64,000 bases of DNA from Bradyrhizobium tropiciagri (GTDB lineage: Bacteria; Pseudomonadota; Alphaproteobacteria; Rhizobiales; Xanthobacteraceae), in NCBI RefSeq assembly GCF_018130505.1, contig NZ_JAFCKH010000005.1, forward strand, positions 310,001 through 374,000, in the 5' to 3' direction. Positions 51,098-62,662 of the stretch are shown piece by piece. Position 1 is the stretch's first letter; each line of letters starts with the position of its first letter. A model generated the notes under the pieces. It made no database searches and was not told the DNA's origin. It worked only from the letters and a program-made list of their open reading frames with translations. Position numbers and translations under genes: made by a program.

Positions 51098-52483
51098 ATG
51101 ACAGCGATAACGCAAGCGGATACCAGCGACACGAAGACCTATCCGGGCCGTGCCGCCGTCATCAGCTGGATCTTCTTCGACTGGGCCGCGCAGCCATACT
51201 TCACGCTGATCACGACCTTCGTCTTCGCGCCCTATTTCGCGGCTTACGTCGCGCCCGATCCGGCGAGCGGGCAGGCGTTGTGGGGCTTTGCCACCGCCGC
51301 CGCGGGGCTCGCGATCGCGCTGCTCTCGCCGGTGCTCGGCGCGATTGCCGATGCCAGCGGCCGGCGCAAGCCATGGATCGCGGGCTTCGGTGCGCTGCTG
51401 GTGATCGGCGCCGGCGCAATGTGGATCGGCAAGCCCGGCAATCCCGATGTCATCCCGATGCTGCTGCTGGCCTATGCGATCGCCAGCGTCGGCGTCGAGT
51501 TCGCCACCGTGTTCAACAATGCGATGATGCCGACGCTGGTGCCGCCGGACAAGATCGGGCGGCTAAGCGGCACCGGTTGGGCCACCGGCTATGTCGGCGG
51601 CATTTTGAGCCTGGTGCTGGTGCTCGGCTTCCTCGCCGCCAATGCCGAGACCGGCCGCACGTTGTTCGGCCTGACGCCGTTGTTCGGGCTCGATCCGGTC
51701 ACGCATGAAGGCGACCGCATCACCGGGCCACTGACCGGGCTGTGGTTCGTTATCTTCGTCACGCCGATGTTCCTGTTCACGCCGGATTATCCCGCCAAGC
51801 GGCCGATCCGCGAGGCGCTCGGCGAGGGCTTGCGCGAATTGCGAGAGTCGCTCGCGAGCCTGCCGAAGCGGAAATCGATGGCGCGGTTTCTGCTGGCCAA
51901 CATGATCTACACCGACGGGCTGATCTCGCTGTTCGCGTTCGGCGGCATCTATGCCGCCGGCACCTTCGGCTGGGACACCATTCGCATCGGCACCTTCGGC
52001 ATCATCCTGGCGATCGCCGGGACGTTCGGCGCATGGCTCGGCGGCAAGCTCGACGATGCGCTCGGGCCGAAGCGCGTGATCACGGGAAGCCTGCTGATCC
52101 TGTTGTTTGCGATCGTCGTGATCCTGACGGTGAACAAGGATTCCATCCTGTTCATTCCAGTTGCGCCGCCGGTGCCGGGCGGTCCGCTGTTCGCCGGCGC
52201 CGCCGAGCGCGCCTACATCGTGCTGGGTTGTCTGATCGGCGCCGCCGGCGGGCCGATGCAAGCCGCCTCGCGCACGCTCCTGATCCGCCTCGCGCCGAAG
52301 GATCGCATCGGGCAGTATTTCGGCCTTTTCGCGCTGACCGGCAAGGTGACGTCGTTCATCGGACCGCTGCTGATCGGCGTCATCACAGCCGCCACCGCGA
52401 GCCAGAAGGCCGGCATGGCCGTGCTGGTGGTGTTCTTCGTGTTGGGGCTAACGCTGCTGGCGAGGGTACGCACCGACCCGTAG
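51098..52483 (+). CDS. MFS transporter, UMF1/Atg22-like family
   Basis: 461 residues from ATG 51098 (no strong ribosome site seen); the frame is open to 50945 over the divergent promoter region. About 12 TM helices with the UMF1 signature AAVISWIFFDWAAQPYFTLI at the N-terminus, PVLGAIADASGRRKPWI in the first loop, and GPMQAASRTLLIRLAPKDRIGQYFGL late in the protein. Yeast Atg22 exports amino acids from the vacuole; bacterial substrates are unknown. A link to glutathione breakdown by the adjacent Ggt is a guess. The stop codon TAG lies in a repeat element. Confidence 0.88.
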   Translation: MTAITQADTSDTKTYPGRAAVISWIFFDWAAQPYFTLITTFVFAPYFAAYVAPDPASGQALWGFATAAAGLAIALLSPVLGAIADASGRRKPWIAGFGALLVIGAGAMWIGKPGNPDVIPMLLLAYAIASVGVEFATVFNNAMMPTLVPPDKIGRLSGTGWATGYVGGILSLVLVLGFLAANAETGRTLFGLTPLFGLDPVTHEGDRITGPLTGLWFVIFVTPMFLFTPDYPAKRPIREALGEGLRELRESLASLPKRKSMARFLLANMIYTDGLISLFAFGGIYAAGTFGWDTIRIGTFGIILAIAGTFGAWLGGKLDDALGPKRVITGSLLILLFAIVVILTVNKDSILFIPVAPPVPGGPLFAGAAERAYIVLGCLIGAAGGPMQAASRTLLIRLAPKDRIGQYFGLFALTGKVTSFIGPLLIGVITAATASQKAGMAVLVVFFVLGLTLLARVRTDP

Positions 52484-52566
52484 CCCGGATGAAGCGAAGC
52501 GCAATCCGGGGTCTTTGCATCCGCGGAAAGACCGTCCCGGATTTCGCTGCGCTCCATCCGGGCTAC
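52480..52566. repeat. GTAG/CTAC-type palindromic repeat (CCCGGATG subfamily) supplying a stop codon
   Basis: GTAGCCCGGATGAAGCG and CAATCCGGGG on the left; CCCGGATTTCGCTGCGC and ATCCGGGCTAC on the right. The TAG of the first GTAG is the stop codon of the transporter gene. Confidence 0.9.
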
Positions 52567-52575
52567 GGGTTGCGA

Positions 52576-54168
52576 TCAATGCCGGAAATGCCGTGTGCCC
52601 GTGAACACCATCGCGATGCCGTGCTCGTCGGCGGCCTTGATCACCTCGTCGTCGCGCATCGAGCCGCCGGGCTGGATCACCGCGGTGGCGCCGGCCTCGA
52701 TGCAGGCCAGCATGCCGTCGGCGAACGGGAAGAACGCGTCGGAGGCGACCACCGAACCCTTGGTCAGCGGCTCGGCGAGCTTCAGCTCGGCCGCCGCATC
52801 CAGCGCCTTGCGCGCGGCGATGCGCGCGGAATCGACCCGGCTCATCTGGCCGGCGCCGATGCCGACGGTGGCGAGATCCTTGGCATAGATGATGGTGTTG
52901 GACTTGACGTGCTTGGCGACGCGGAAGGCGAATTTCAGATCGCGCAGCTCGGCATCGGTCGGCGCGCGCTTGGTCGCAACCTTGATATCCATGTCCTCGA
53001 CGACGGCATTGTCGCGGCTCTGCACCAAGAGGCCGCCGGCGACGGTCTTGGCGGTGAGGCCGACCGCGCGCGGGTTCGGCAGGCCGCCGGCGAGCAGCAG
53101 GCGCAGGTTGCGTCGGCCGGCGATGATCGCGATCGCTTCCTCGGTGGCGTCGGGCGCGATGATCACCTCGGTGAAGATGCCGATGATCGCGCGCGCGGCG
53201 TCCGCATCGAGCGTGCGGTTGACGGCGATGATGCCGCCATAGGCCGAGGTGGAATCGCAGGCGAGCGCGCTGCGATAGGCGGTGGCGAGATCCGGGCCTT
53301 CGGCGACGCCGCAGGGATTGGCGTGCTTGACGATGACGCAGGCCGCGGTGCGCCGCGGATCGAACTCGCCGACGCATTCATAGGCCGCGTCGGTGTCGTT
53401 GATGTTGTTGTAGGACAGCTCCTTGCCCTGCAGCTGGCGCGCGGTCGCGACACCCGGGCGCTTCTCCGGCGTGGCGTAGAACGCCGCGGTCTGGTGCGGG
53501 TTCTCGCCATAGCGCAGCGACTGGATCAGCCTGCCGCCGAAGGCGCGGAAGTCCGGCGCCTTGGTGTCGAGCTGCACGGCAAACCAGTTCGAGATCGCGG
53601 CGTCATAGGCCGCGGTTCGCGCATAGGCTTTGGCGGCAAGCCGCCGGCGCAGCCCGAGCGAGGTCGCGCCCTTGTGCGCGGCGAGCTCCTCCAGCACGGC
53701 AGAATAGTCGTTCGCCTCGACCACGACGGCGACGTCGTCATGGTTCTTGGCCGCGGCGCGGATCATCGCGGGGCCGCCGATGTCGATGTTCTCGATGCAG
53801 TCCTCGTAGCCGGCGCCTTTGTCGACGGTGGCCTCGAACGGATAGAGATTGACGACGAGCAGATCGATCGGCGCGATGCCGTGCGCGGCCATCGCCGACG
53901 CGTGCTCCTTGTTGTCGCGGATCGCCAGCAGGCCGCCGTGCACTTTGGGATGCAGCGTCTTGACCCGGCCGTCCATCATCTCGGGGAAACCGGTGAGCTC
54001 GGAAACGTCCTTCACCTTCAGCCCCGCCGCCGCAATCGCCTTGGCGGTGCCGCCGGTCGAGACCAGCTCGACGCCGTGGTCGGACAGTGCCTTGGCGAAA
54101 TCGATCAGTCCGGTCTTGTCGGAAACGGACAACAGAGCGCGGGTGACGCGGCGAAGCTGTTCAGTCAT
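52576..54168 (-). CDS. purH: Bifunctional AICAR formyltransferase/IMP cyclohydrolase
   Basis: Catalyses the last two steps of IMP synthesis. From ATG 54168 it is 530 residues. The N-terminal cyclohydrolase (MGS-like) part has [31 protein letters not shown] and [16 protein letters not shown]; the C-terminal transformylase part has [29 protein letters not shown] and [10 protein letters not shown]. The frame is open to 54282 through a repeat; the chosen start has only a weak ribosome site. Its gene neighbour upstream is the heparinase-like gene, as in other Bradyrhizobium. Confidence 0.97.
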   Translation of the reverse strand: MTEQLRRVTRALLSVSDKTGLIDFAKALSDHGVELVSTGGTAKAIAAAGLKVKDVSELTGFPEMMDGRVKTLHPKVHGGLLAIRDNKEHASAMAAHGIAPIDLLVVNLYPFEATVDKGAGYEDCIENIDIGGPAMIRAAAKNHDDVAVVVEANDYSAVLEELAAHKGATSLGLRRRLAAKAYARTAAYDAAISNWFAVQLDTKAPDFRAFGGRLIQSLRYGENPHQTAAFYATPEKRPGVATARQLQGKELSYNNINDTDAAYECVGEFDPRRTAACVIVKHANPCGVAEGPDLATAYRSALACDSTSAYGGIIAVNRTLDADAARAIIGIFTEVIIAPDATEEAIAIIAGRRNLRLLLAGGLPNPRAVGLTAKTVAGGLLVQSRDNAVVEDMDIKVATKRAPTDAELRDLKFAFRVAKHVKSNTIIYAKDLATVGIGAGQMSRVDSARIAARKALDAAAELKLAEPLTKGSVVASDAFFPFADGMLACIEAGATAVIQPGGSMRDDEVIKAADEHGIAMVFTGTRHFRH

Positions 54169-54488
54169 CTGAGGAAATCCCTGGCTGTTAAGGCAGCCGG
54201 GTAGCACGGTTTGGCGGGGACCGAAACCGGTCCGTGCCGGCGATTCCCCGGAAATTGCCGGTGATTCACCCATCTCCGTCATCCTGAGGAGCCGCGTAGC
54301 GGCGTCTCGAAGGATGAATCGGCCCGGCTGGTGGCCGTCGACCCTTCGAGACGCGCTGCGCGCTCCTCAGGGTGACGGGACTGAGATGGGTGCACCGGCC
54401 AACGTCGGCCGATCGGGCATTCTCTCAAGCCGGCCGCCCGCCGGCTACTTTGCATGGGGTTGTTTTCGCCATTACGGCAGGCGCGCAC
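54169..54488. other. Gap between purH and the heparinase-like gene
   Basis: 320 bp holding the repeat at 54277-54377 and the purH promoter region; no gene seen and no recognisable purine riboswitch. Confidence 0.65.
54277..54377. repeat. CGTCAT-ended palindromic repeat (CCTGAGGAG subfamily)
   Basis: CGTCATCCTGAGGAGCCGCG on the left; CGCTCCTCAGGGTGACGG on the right; loop CGGCCCGGCTGGTGGCCGTC as in 16114. Confidence 0.9.
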
Positions 54489-56240
54489 CTACAGCGGCAG
54501 TTCCGGCTCGCGGCGGGCGTTGCGCCTGGCGTTGGTGGCGGCGGCGGAGGTCGAGGAGCGGACGAAGCTCCAGCGTACGGTGGAGGCCTGCCGGGCGTCC
54601 TGCCGGATCACGATCTGGGAGGTGCGGCGCGGGCCGTCATTGCCGGCGAGGAACACGCTGTCCTCGAGCTCGACCTTGTCGTCCATCGCCTCGAAGGTCC
54701 AGACGTCGCGGTTCGGCAGCACCAGCATCACGCCGCGCGCGTCCGACAGCCGGCTCGCTTTCACCGATGGATGCAGATGGAAGCGCAAGGCGAAATCGGC
54801 GTCGCCGCCCTTGATCCGGCCGTTCGCCCCCGGCGTCAGCGTGTCCTCGCCCTCGAGATGCATGCCGTCGCGCGACAGCACCAGCGCGCGCCGATGGATC
54901 ACGCCGAAGCGGGAGAGATAGCCGTCATGCGAGGCCGTCAGCATGTCGCCGTCGCTGACCGCCTCGCGATAGTTCTCGACCTTGCTTGGCCCGCTGGTGA
55001 TCGGCGCGCCGCGCAGCAGACGCTTCATCGCCGACAGCTCGACGAACTGGCACGACGAGGCGTCGTGATAGGTCAGCGTCGAATGTGCCGCGGTCGAGCG
55101 CGCGAACGGCCGCCAATTGTCGCGGCCCGTCGACGGCATGCCGCAATTGACGACGATGCGGCTGGTGCCCGAGGAGAACTCGAACGACAGGCAGCCGGCA
55201 TGCGCGTCCTGGCTGACGCTCGGCGGCGGCGGCGGACCGGTGTCGACGATCAATGCGCTCACGCCGGCGTCGAGCCGCTGGAAGCCGGTATGTGGCATCC
55301 CCGCCATCGGCACGCCGCGGGTGTCGTCATAGGCGAGCAGCGTCGCGACGAGGTCGGACGGCGCCGTGCTCATGCCGTTGAACAGCGCGAAGCTGCCGTC
55401 GCCGTGCCGGAAGAAGCGCAGCATCGGCATCATGCGGTCGATCGCATTGAGCAGCGCCGGCGGCGGCGCGATGTTGCGCGCGGCGAAGGTCTGCCGCAGC
55501 GGCAGGAGGTCGCTGAGCAGCTCGACCAGCGCGCCGGGATTGCGCGAGATATGGCCGCCATCGGGCAGGATCTGGCGCTGCAACTCGTCGGACAGGCGGC
55601 GCGTGGTGGTCTTGATGTTGCGCGCCTGATTGGCGAGGCAGAGCGAGGCGTAGCACAGCGCGATCAAGACCTGCAGGCGCGGCACGCCGTCATTGTCGAG
55701 CGTCGAGTAGCGCAGATATTTGATCTCGCGCGCCAGCCCGCGCAGGTATTTGCGGTAGAACTTTCCGTCGGTGTCGCCGAGCACCAAGGGCGCCTGCGAC
55801 AGCAGCGAGATCACGCGGCGCGCGCGGACGTCGGCGCGGCGCTCCAGCGGCCGGCGGCGGGCTTGGTTCGAGATCCAGTCGTCGACCAGCGAGCGGGCGT
55901 TGGCGCGGGTCAGCGCGGTGTCGGCGGCGCGCAGATGGCGCAGCCAGCCGAAGCCGAGCAGGGCGGCTTCCCAATCCTCCGACGGCGGCTCGAGGTCGAA
56001 GATCGAGCGGCCGTGGCAGGTGACGATCTTGCCGGCGAAGACGAATCGCCCGGCATAGATCTCGGCGGCGCGGGTGGCGTCGGCGGTCCTAAGGTCATGC
56101 GGGGCGATGATCAGGCGGTCGGTGCGGCCCGGCCACAGCCGCGACAGCGCCATCGTGCTGCCGCTGGCGCGCGCGATCATGCTGCGCGCGAAGCGGCCAG
56201 CAATCAGCGTCGAGATGCGTCTGCTCTGAGCGACCGACAC
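54489..56240 (-). CDS. Heparinase II/III-like polysaccharide lyase family protein
   Basis: 583 residues. The N-terminal part is an alpha-helical toroid (AALLGFGWLRHLRAADTA, ALCYASLCLANQARNIK, ISRNPGALVELLSDLLPL) and the C-terminal part the beta-sandwich typical of heparinase II/III (GTSRIVVNCGMPS, AHSTLTYHDASSCQFVE, HDGYLSRFGVIHRRALVLS). There is no clear signal peptide. The conserved place next to rsmB and purH suggests an envelope or housekeeping role; the true substrate is unknown. Confidence 0.88.
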   Translation of the reverse strand: MSVAQSRRISTLIAGRFARSMIARASGSTMALSRLWPGRTDRLIIAPHDLRTADATRAAEIYAGRFVFAGKIVTCHGRSIFDLEPPSEDWEAALLGFGWLRHLRAADTALTRANARSLVDDWISNQARRRPLERRADVRARRVISLLSQAPLVLGDTDGKFYRKYLRGLAREIKYLRYSTLDNDGVPRLQVLIALCYASLCLANQARNIKTTTRRLSDELQRQILPDGGHISRNPGALVELLSDLLPLRQTFAARNIAPPPALLNAIDRMMPMLRFFRHGDGSFALFNGMSTAPSDLVATLLAYDDTRGVPMAGMPHTGFQRLDAGVSALIVDTGPPPPPSVSQDAHAGCLSFEFSSGTSRIVVNCGMPSTGRDNWRPFARSTAAHSTLTYHDASSCQFVELSAMKRLLRGAPITSGPSKVENYREAVSDGDMLTASHDGYLSRFGVIHRRALVLSRDGMHLEGEDTLTPGANGRIKGGDADFALRFHLHPSVKASRLSDARGVMLVLPNRDVWTFEAMDDKVELEDSVFLAGNDGPRRTSQIVIRQDARQASTVRWSFVRSSTSAAATNARRNARREPELPL

Positions 56241-56377
56241 GCCTAACCTTGCGGGGAGAAGATTTGCAACGAATCCTTATTTAATCCGGAAACGCGTCCA
56301 AGACACCCTCTTGAAAGCAAGACAGGCCTCTTGAAACGGCGCGAATCACTGTGAGCGTACAAGACGCAAGTTTAAAA

Positions 56378-57724
56378 TCAGGATTTAACCAGTCTCGCGG
56401 CGTAAAATCCATCCAGCCCGCCCAGTCGCGGGTCGGCGTTGGGCAAATGGCTCGGCAGGGTGCGCAGATCACCGTCGGCGGTGATGATCTCCTCGAGACC
56501 GGCGACTTCGCCTTTCTCGACCGGCGCACGGCGCAGGCCCGATTCGGTGGCCAGCAAGGCCGCGATCGCCTGCTCGCCTTCCTCCGGCTCCAGCGAGCAG
56601 GTGCAGTAGACCAGCGTGCCGCCGGGCTTCAGCAGTTCGGTAGCCTTTTGCAGGAGCCGCTTCTGCAGCGCCGACAGCGCCGCGATGTCGGCCTCCTGGC
56701 GCAGCCAGGCGACATCGGGGTGGCGGCGGATGGTGCCGGTCGAGGTGCAGGGCGCGTCGACCAGGATACCGTCGAAGCCATCGGACGGCGCGGGCCATTC
56801 GGCTGCGTCGGCCACCACGGTTTCGGCCTGCAGCGACAGCCGGGTAAGATTGTCGCGCAGCCGCGCCATCCGCGCCGGCGAGCGATCGATGGCGGTGACG
56901 CGGGCGCCGGCGAGCGCAAGCTGCGCGGTCTTGCCGCCGGGCGCGGCGCAGAGGTCGGCGACCGCCTTGTCCTTGATGTCGCCGAGCAGCCGCGCCGGCA
57001 GCGCCGCGGCGGCGTCCTGCACCCACCATTGTCCTTCGGCGAAGCCGGGCAGCATGGTCACGGAACCCTGCAGCAGCGTGCGCACGGTTCCGGTCGGCAG
57101 CGTCTCGCCGTGCAGGCGGCTCGCCCATTGCGGCGCATCGGTCTTCACCGTGAGATCGAGCGAAGGCTCGTGGCCGAGCGCGAGCGCCATGTCGCGCGCG
57201 GTCGTCTCGCCGTAATGCGCGCTCCAGCGCGCCAGCATCCATTGCGGCAGGTCGAGCGTCTGCATCCTGATCTCGTCGATCAGTCCCTGGCCCTCGCGCG
57301 CGCAGCGGCGCAGCACCGCGTTGACCAGCCCGGCATACTTCGCCGCGCGCCGGTCCGACTGCACGAGCCGCACCGAGAGGTCGACCGCGGCATGGTCAGG
57401 CACGTCCATCCAGAGAATCTGCGCCGCGCCAATCAACAGCGCACTTTGCGCGCGCGGCGCATCGGTCGGGATGCCGCGATCGAGCAGCCGCGACAGCAGA
57501 TGGCCGAGCGTGCCGAGCCGGCGCAGGATGGTCGACACCAGTCGACGCATCAGCGCGCGGTCGCGGTCGGGGAGCGATTTCAATCCGGGATGCGCACCGG
57601 CGCCGTCGAGCTGATCGTCGAGCGTGCGATGCTTGTGCAGCACGCCGTCGAGGATGTCAGCCGCAATGCGTCGTGCCGCGAGCCCGGGCACTTCTGAGGG
57701 AACTGCAAATCTTGAAGGAGGCAT
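56378..57724 (-). CDS. rsmB: 16S rRNA (cytosine967-C5)-methyltransferase RsmB (Sun/Fmu)
   Basis: 448 residues from ATG 57724; further upstream the frame is open to 58000 but antisense to the next gene. N-terminal NusB-like RNA-binding domain (RIAADILDGVLHKHRTLDDQ, ALLIGAAQILWMDVPDHAAV), then SAM domain: VADLCAAPGGKTAQLALAGA, LVDAPCTSTGTIRRHPDVAW (general-acid Cys) and LVYCTCSLEPEEGEQ (nucleophile Cys). It is divergent from the SDHAF4-like gene. Confidence 0.95.
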   Translation of the reverse strand: MPPSRFAVPSEVPGLAARRIAADILDGVLHKHRTLDDQLDGAGAHPGLKSLPDRDRALMRRLVSTILRRLGTLGHLLSRLLDRGIPTDAPRAQSALLIGAAQILWMDVPDHAAVDLSVRLVQSDRRAAKYAGLVNAVLRRCAREGQGLIDEIRMQTLDLPQWMLARWSAHYGETTARDMALALGHEPSLDLTVKTDAPQWASRLHGETLPTGTVRTLLQGSVTMLPGFAEGQWWVQDAAAALPARLLGDIKDKAVADLCAAPGGKTAQLALAGARVTAIDRSPARMARLRDNLTRLSLQAETVVADAAEWPAPSDGFDGILVDAPCTSTGTIRRHPDVAWLRQEADIAALSALQKRLLQKATELLKPGGTLVYCTCSLEPEEGEQAIAALLATESGLRRAPVEKGEVAGLEEIITADGDLRTLPSHLPNADPRLGGLDGFYAARLVKS

Positions 57725-57902
57725 GAAGCGGAGATATCTCGAAAGGTGCTGAGTTACATTCGGCTCATGCCCGTAACAGGAAAACACCTCTGGCACGCGA
57801 ATATGCCAAATGTAAGAATCGCTCTGTGATATCGTGTGATTGTGATGCCGCCAGTTGCGCGCCCACATCGAGATACGCAGAGCGCAGCCGGAAAGTTTTG
57901 CC

Positions 57903-58124
57903 ATGAGTGACAGACCCTCATCACCGCCTGACCCCGCTCCGCGCAAGCCGCTGACGCCCGCCGCGCAGCGCGCGCTCGCGGAGGCCGAAGCTCGGCGCAA
58001 GGCCGCCGCGGAGGCGACCGCGCAGAACGCCGCCGCGCGGCCGAAGGAATACCAGGGGCCGAAGGGTCCGGAACCGACGCGCTATGGCGATTGGGAGACC
58101 AAGGGGATCGCATCGGACTTCTGA
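57903..58124 (+). CDS. DUF1674 protein, succinate dehydrogenase assembly factor 4 homologue
   Basis: 73 residues from ATG 57903. The C-terminus GPKGPEPTRYGDWETKGIASDF (by its ends) is the exact DUF1674/SDHAF4 signature; the N-terminal half is Pro/Ala/Arg-rich and probably disordered. In mitochondria SDHAF4 binds flavinylated SdhA and aids complex II assembly; the same role here is inference by family. No sdh genes are in the window. Confidence 0.93.
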   Translation: MSDRPSSPPDPAPRKPLTPAAQRALAEAEARRKAAAEATAQNAAARPKEYQGPKGPEPTRYGDWETKGIASDF

Positions 58125-58194
58125 CGCCTTGTTTCCCAAGCCCTATTTCAGGAGTGTTGCCTGACGGCGCGACTCAGGGCCCTATTTGGGGAAT

Positions 58195-58803
58195 ATGTCC
58201 CCATACGAGAGAACAAATCCCTATCGGCCACCGCGACGTCCGCCATTCGGTGGGCCGTTTCCGCGCAGGTCGATCTGGGGGCGGCGGTTCACCTCGGCGC
58301 TGCCATGGGTGTTCGTGCTCGGGATCGCGGCCGGCAGCATGCTGCCCTTTCGGCAGTGGGTACATTTGCCGTCGCATTGGCCCCTTGGCCGGTCTCAAGA
58401 AACCGATGTGATCTGGCAGCGCGCGGGCACGTCCGACGCCCGGTTGTCCATCGACGTGATCAGGACGATCGACGGCGACACGTTCGAGGCGCGCGTGCAT
58501 CTGTCGTCCGGCCCCGATGTGACGGCACGCGTCCGGTTGCGTGGCATCGACGCGCCGGAGTTGAAGGCATCCTGCGCGCGCGAATTGCGGATGGCCGAGG
58601 CGGCGACGTCGGCGCTGCGCGATCTGCTCAGCCAAGGCAACGTCGCGATCTACAATATCGGTCCCGACAAATACGGCCGTGTCCTCGCCGATGTGGCGAC
58701 GAAGCGGACCGACAGCGTATCGGCCGCGATGCTCGCCGCAGGTCACGCGCGCGCCTACAACGGCGGTCACCGCTTCGGCTGGTGCGGGAACGCTGCGCGA
58801 TAG
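58195..58803 (+). CDS. Membrane-anchored thermonuclease-family (SNase-like) protein
   Basis: 202 residues from ATG 58195. An Arg/Pro-rich cytoplasmic start (YRPPRRPPFGGPFPRRSIWG) is followed by one TM helix (ALPWVFVLGIAAGSML, about residues 35-52) and then the SNase fold: TIDGDTFEARV, VRLRGIDAPELKASCARELR and DKYGRVLADV. The Ca-binding Asp residues and the two catalytic Arg and Glu of staphylococcal nuclease have counterparts here, so an active nuclease in the periplasm is possible. A bidirectional terminator follows. Confidence 0.9.
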   Translation: MSPYERTNPYRPPRRPPFGGPFPRRSIWGRRFTSALPWVFVLGIAAGSMLPFRQWVHLPSHWPLGRSQETDVIWQRAGTSDARLSIDVIRTIDGDTFEARVHLSSGPDVTARVRLRGIDAPELKASCARELRMAEAATSALRDLLSQGNVAIYNIGPDKYGRVLADVATKRTDSVSAAMLAAGHARAYNGGHRFGWCGNAAR

Positions 58804-58817
58804 GTGGCTGACAAAAC

Positions 58818-58843
58818 AAAGCCGCGCACAGGCGCGGCTTTTT
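58818..58843. terminator. Bidirectional terminator between the SNase and L,D-transpeptidase genes
   Basis: AAAGCCGCGC pairs with GCGCGGCTTT (58818-58827 with 58832-58841), followed by TTC on the plus strand and TTTGTTTTG on the minus strand. It serves both convergent genes. Confidence 0.85.
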
Positions 58844-58868
58844 CATCGAGCGACGTGCTGGCGCGCGA

Positions 58869-59384
58869 TCAGCGAGTCACGACGACGGTCGTGCCGACCG
58901 ACACGCGCTGGTAGAGATCGGTGATGTCGGCGTTCAGCATGCGGATGCAGCCGTAGGAGACGAAGCCGCCGACCGAGCCCGGCACGTTGGTGCCGTGAAT
59001 CGCGTATTCGCCGCCGGCGAGCGTCATCGCGGCGACGCCCATCGGGTTGCGCGGTGAACCGCCGGGGATCACGTCCGGCATGCTCGGCTTGTCGCGCTTG
59101 ACTTCGGCGGGCGGCGACCAGGCCGGGTTGACGTACTTGCCGTCGATCTTGGTGGTACCGGCCCACTGCTTGCCGGCCTTGCCGACGCCGACCGGGTAAC
59201 GCATCGCATGACCGGAATCGAGAATGAGATAGAGCCGCCGTTCGGTGGTCCTCACCACGATGGTGCCGGGCGTATACGCCTCGCCGTGCAGTCCCACCAT
59301 TTCCGGCCGTGCTTCAGCCGCCGACGACATCAAAATGCCCGCCCCGATGGTGGCAGCCAATGCCACCGCAGTCTTCACCGACAT
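58869..59384 (-). CDS. Exported L,D-transpeptidase (YkuD/ErfK family)
   Basis: 171 residues from ATG 59384 (GGAG upstream); the frame is open to 59489. Signal peptide ends SSAAEA. YkuD domain: GTIVVRTTERRLYLILDSGH, YPVGVGKAGKQWAGTTKI, EYAIHGTNVPGSVGGFVSYGCIRM, with the catalytic His in HGTN and Cys in SYGCIRM. It cross-links peptidoglycan (3-3 links) or attaches outer-membrane proteins to it, in the periplasm. The middle GGSPRNPMGVAAMTLAGGEY is typical of Rhizobiales. Confidence 0.94.
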   Translation of the reverse strand: MSVKTAVALAATIGAGILMSSAAEARPEMVGLHGEAYTPGTIVVRTTERRLYLILDSGHAMRYPVGVGKAGKQWAGTTKIDGKYVNPAWSPPAEVKRDKPSMPDVIPGGSPRNPMGVAAMTLAGGEYAIHGTNVPGSVGGFVSYGCIRMLNADITDLYQRVSVGTTVVVTR

Positions 59385-59703
59385 CAACCTACTCCACTGC
59401 CCAACAACTCCTCGAGGGAGCCAAAAACGAAGCTGCAGAGCCCTGAACAACCGGGCTCGCCGGTCTCGCGTACGCAATATTAACCGCATGGCTTAACGGG
59501 ATGGTTGCCACGTGGCCCGCGAGACACGTTGTGATGCCGGGAAGAAAGGAAATGCTCGGATTAAAGTAAATGACTTCAAAACAACACTCGGGCCACAAAC
59601 GCGCCGCAGCCGCGCCGTGGCTCTGACAATCCCGTGAAAAGCATCAGGGCCGCGGCGGTTGTCGCGGCCCTGCCTCCATCACGGATACTTCTACCGGCCT
59701 TGC
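59385..59703. other. Gap upstream of the L,D-transpeptidase gene
   Basis: 319 bp without a gene. It contains TTAA-N9-TTAA at 59480-59496 (too wide for a CtrA box) and the hairpin at 59645-59672 near the end of acsA. Confidence 0.6.
59645..59672 (-). terminator. Probable terminator of acsA
   Basis: CAGGGCCGCG pairs with CGCGGCCCTG, a 10-bp GC-rich stem, followed on the minus strand by ATGCTTTTC, a short and imperfect T-tract. It lies 31 bp after the acsA stop. Confidence 0.65.
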
Positions 59704-61656
<1,953 letters not shown>

Positions 61657-61853
61657 CATTTCCTCCACTCATTGCCGATCGCAAACGACGCGGCGGCAAG
61701 CTCTCTTGATCATTGGCGAATTATGCGTTGCCGCGTTCCGGCCCGGCAAGGGAAAAGGATTGTCACTTTGGTCACGTAGACTTGGCCGGATCGCCGCACC
61801 GGGTCTTGCATGTGATAAGACGGCTTGCTGCAACGCATCGACGAGAGGAATCT

Positions 61854-62366
61854 ATGCGCCATCGCCTGCTCCGGGTCACTGGTCTCTTGGTCGTATTGAT
61901 GTCGCTGTCGGCGCCGCTCGCCCGCGCCCAGACTGCAGCACCGGCGCCGGCGCCCGAGGCATTGGCGGTGGCGCGGGAATTGGTCACCACCATGCACCTC
62001 GTCGACCAGTTCAAGGCGCTGATGCCGGCGATCATGAAGAGCTTCAAGCCGGCGATCGTCCAGGGCCGCAACGATGTCGAGCACGACTACGATGCCCTGA
62101 CGCCGGTGCTGCTCGATAGCTTCCAGGCGCGGTTCAGCGAATTGTCGGAGGCCATCGCCATCGTCTACGCCAACAACTTCTCGCCGGACGATTTGCGCGG
62201 CCTGATCACCTTCTACAAGAGCCCGGTCGGCCAGAAGCTGCTCGAGAAGACGCCCGCGGTGACGCAGCAATCGCTGCTGGCCGGCCAGAAATTCGGCCAG
62301 TCGGTGGCGGTGGAGTTGCGGCAGCGGATCATCGAGGAACTGCGCAAGAAGGGTCACAATATCTGA
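61854..62366 (+). CDS. Exported DUF2059-domain protein
   Basis: 170 residues from ATG 61854 with GAGAGGAA upstream. Signal peptide ends APLARAQ. The DUF2059 part: AIAIVYANNFSPDDLRGLIT, FYKSPVGQKLLEKTPAVTQQ, then a Gln/Arg-rich amphipathic end. The family is periplasmic and uncharacterised. It is divergent from acsA across about 200 bp. Confidence 0.9.
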   Translation: MRHRLLRVTGLLVVLMSLSAPLARAQTAAPAPAPEALAVARELVTTMHLVDQFKALMPAIMKSFKPAIVQGRNDVEHDYDALTPVLLDSFQARFSELSEAIAIVYANNFSPDDLRGLITFYKSPVGQKLLEKTPAVTQQSLLAGQKFGQSVAVELRQRIIEELRKKGHNI

Positions 62367-62662
62367 CCGCATGCCTGGCCCTCCGCGGCCGGCTCCCGGC
62401 CTGAAATCGCCCCGGGAACCGCTATCAGCGGCATTCGAGACGGCACCGGCCGTCAATTTCCCGTGTCGAGGGAGCCCTACATCAAGGTTAGCGGGCGAAT
62501 GGCACCCATGATAGGTAATTAGGGACCGTTAATGACTGATTCGCGACTCGCAATATCGGCCAAGACCCCCTAAATCGCCTCCCCGAGGGCGATCGCCCGG
62601 CCGGAACGAAGCCCGACGTAGAGGCATTACCCGGAGAAACAGGAACAAGGCGTCTTGCGGAT

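Noticed and set aside
54169-54276. Purine riboswitch or PurR site before purH
   Set aside because: No purine-riboswitch-like three-way junction or PurR-box pattern could be recognised; only a weak ribosome site and the repeat are present.
59480-59496. TTAA...TTAA pair upstream of the L,D-transpeptidase gene
   Set aside because: The spacer is 9 bp, while a CtrA box needs 7 (or 6). The similar pair at 56372-56388 also has 9 bp and lies within rsmB.
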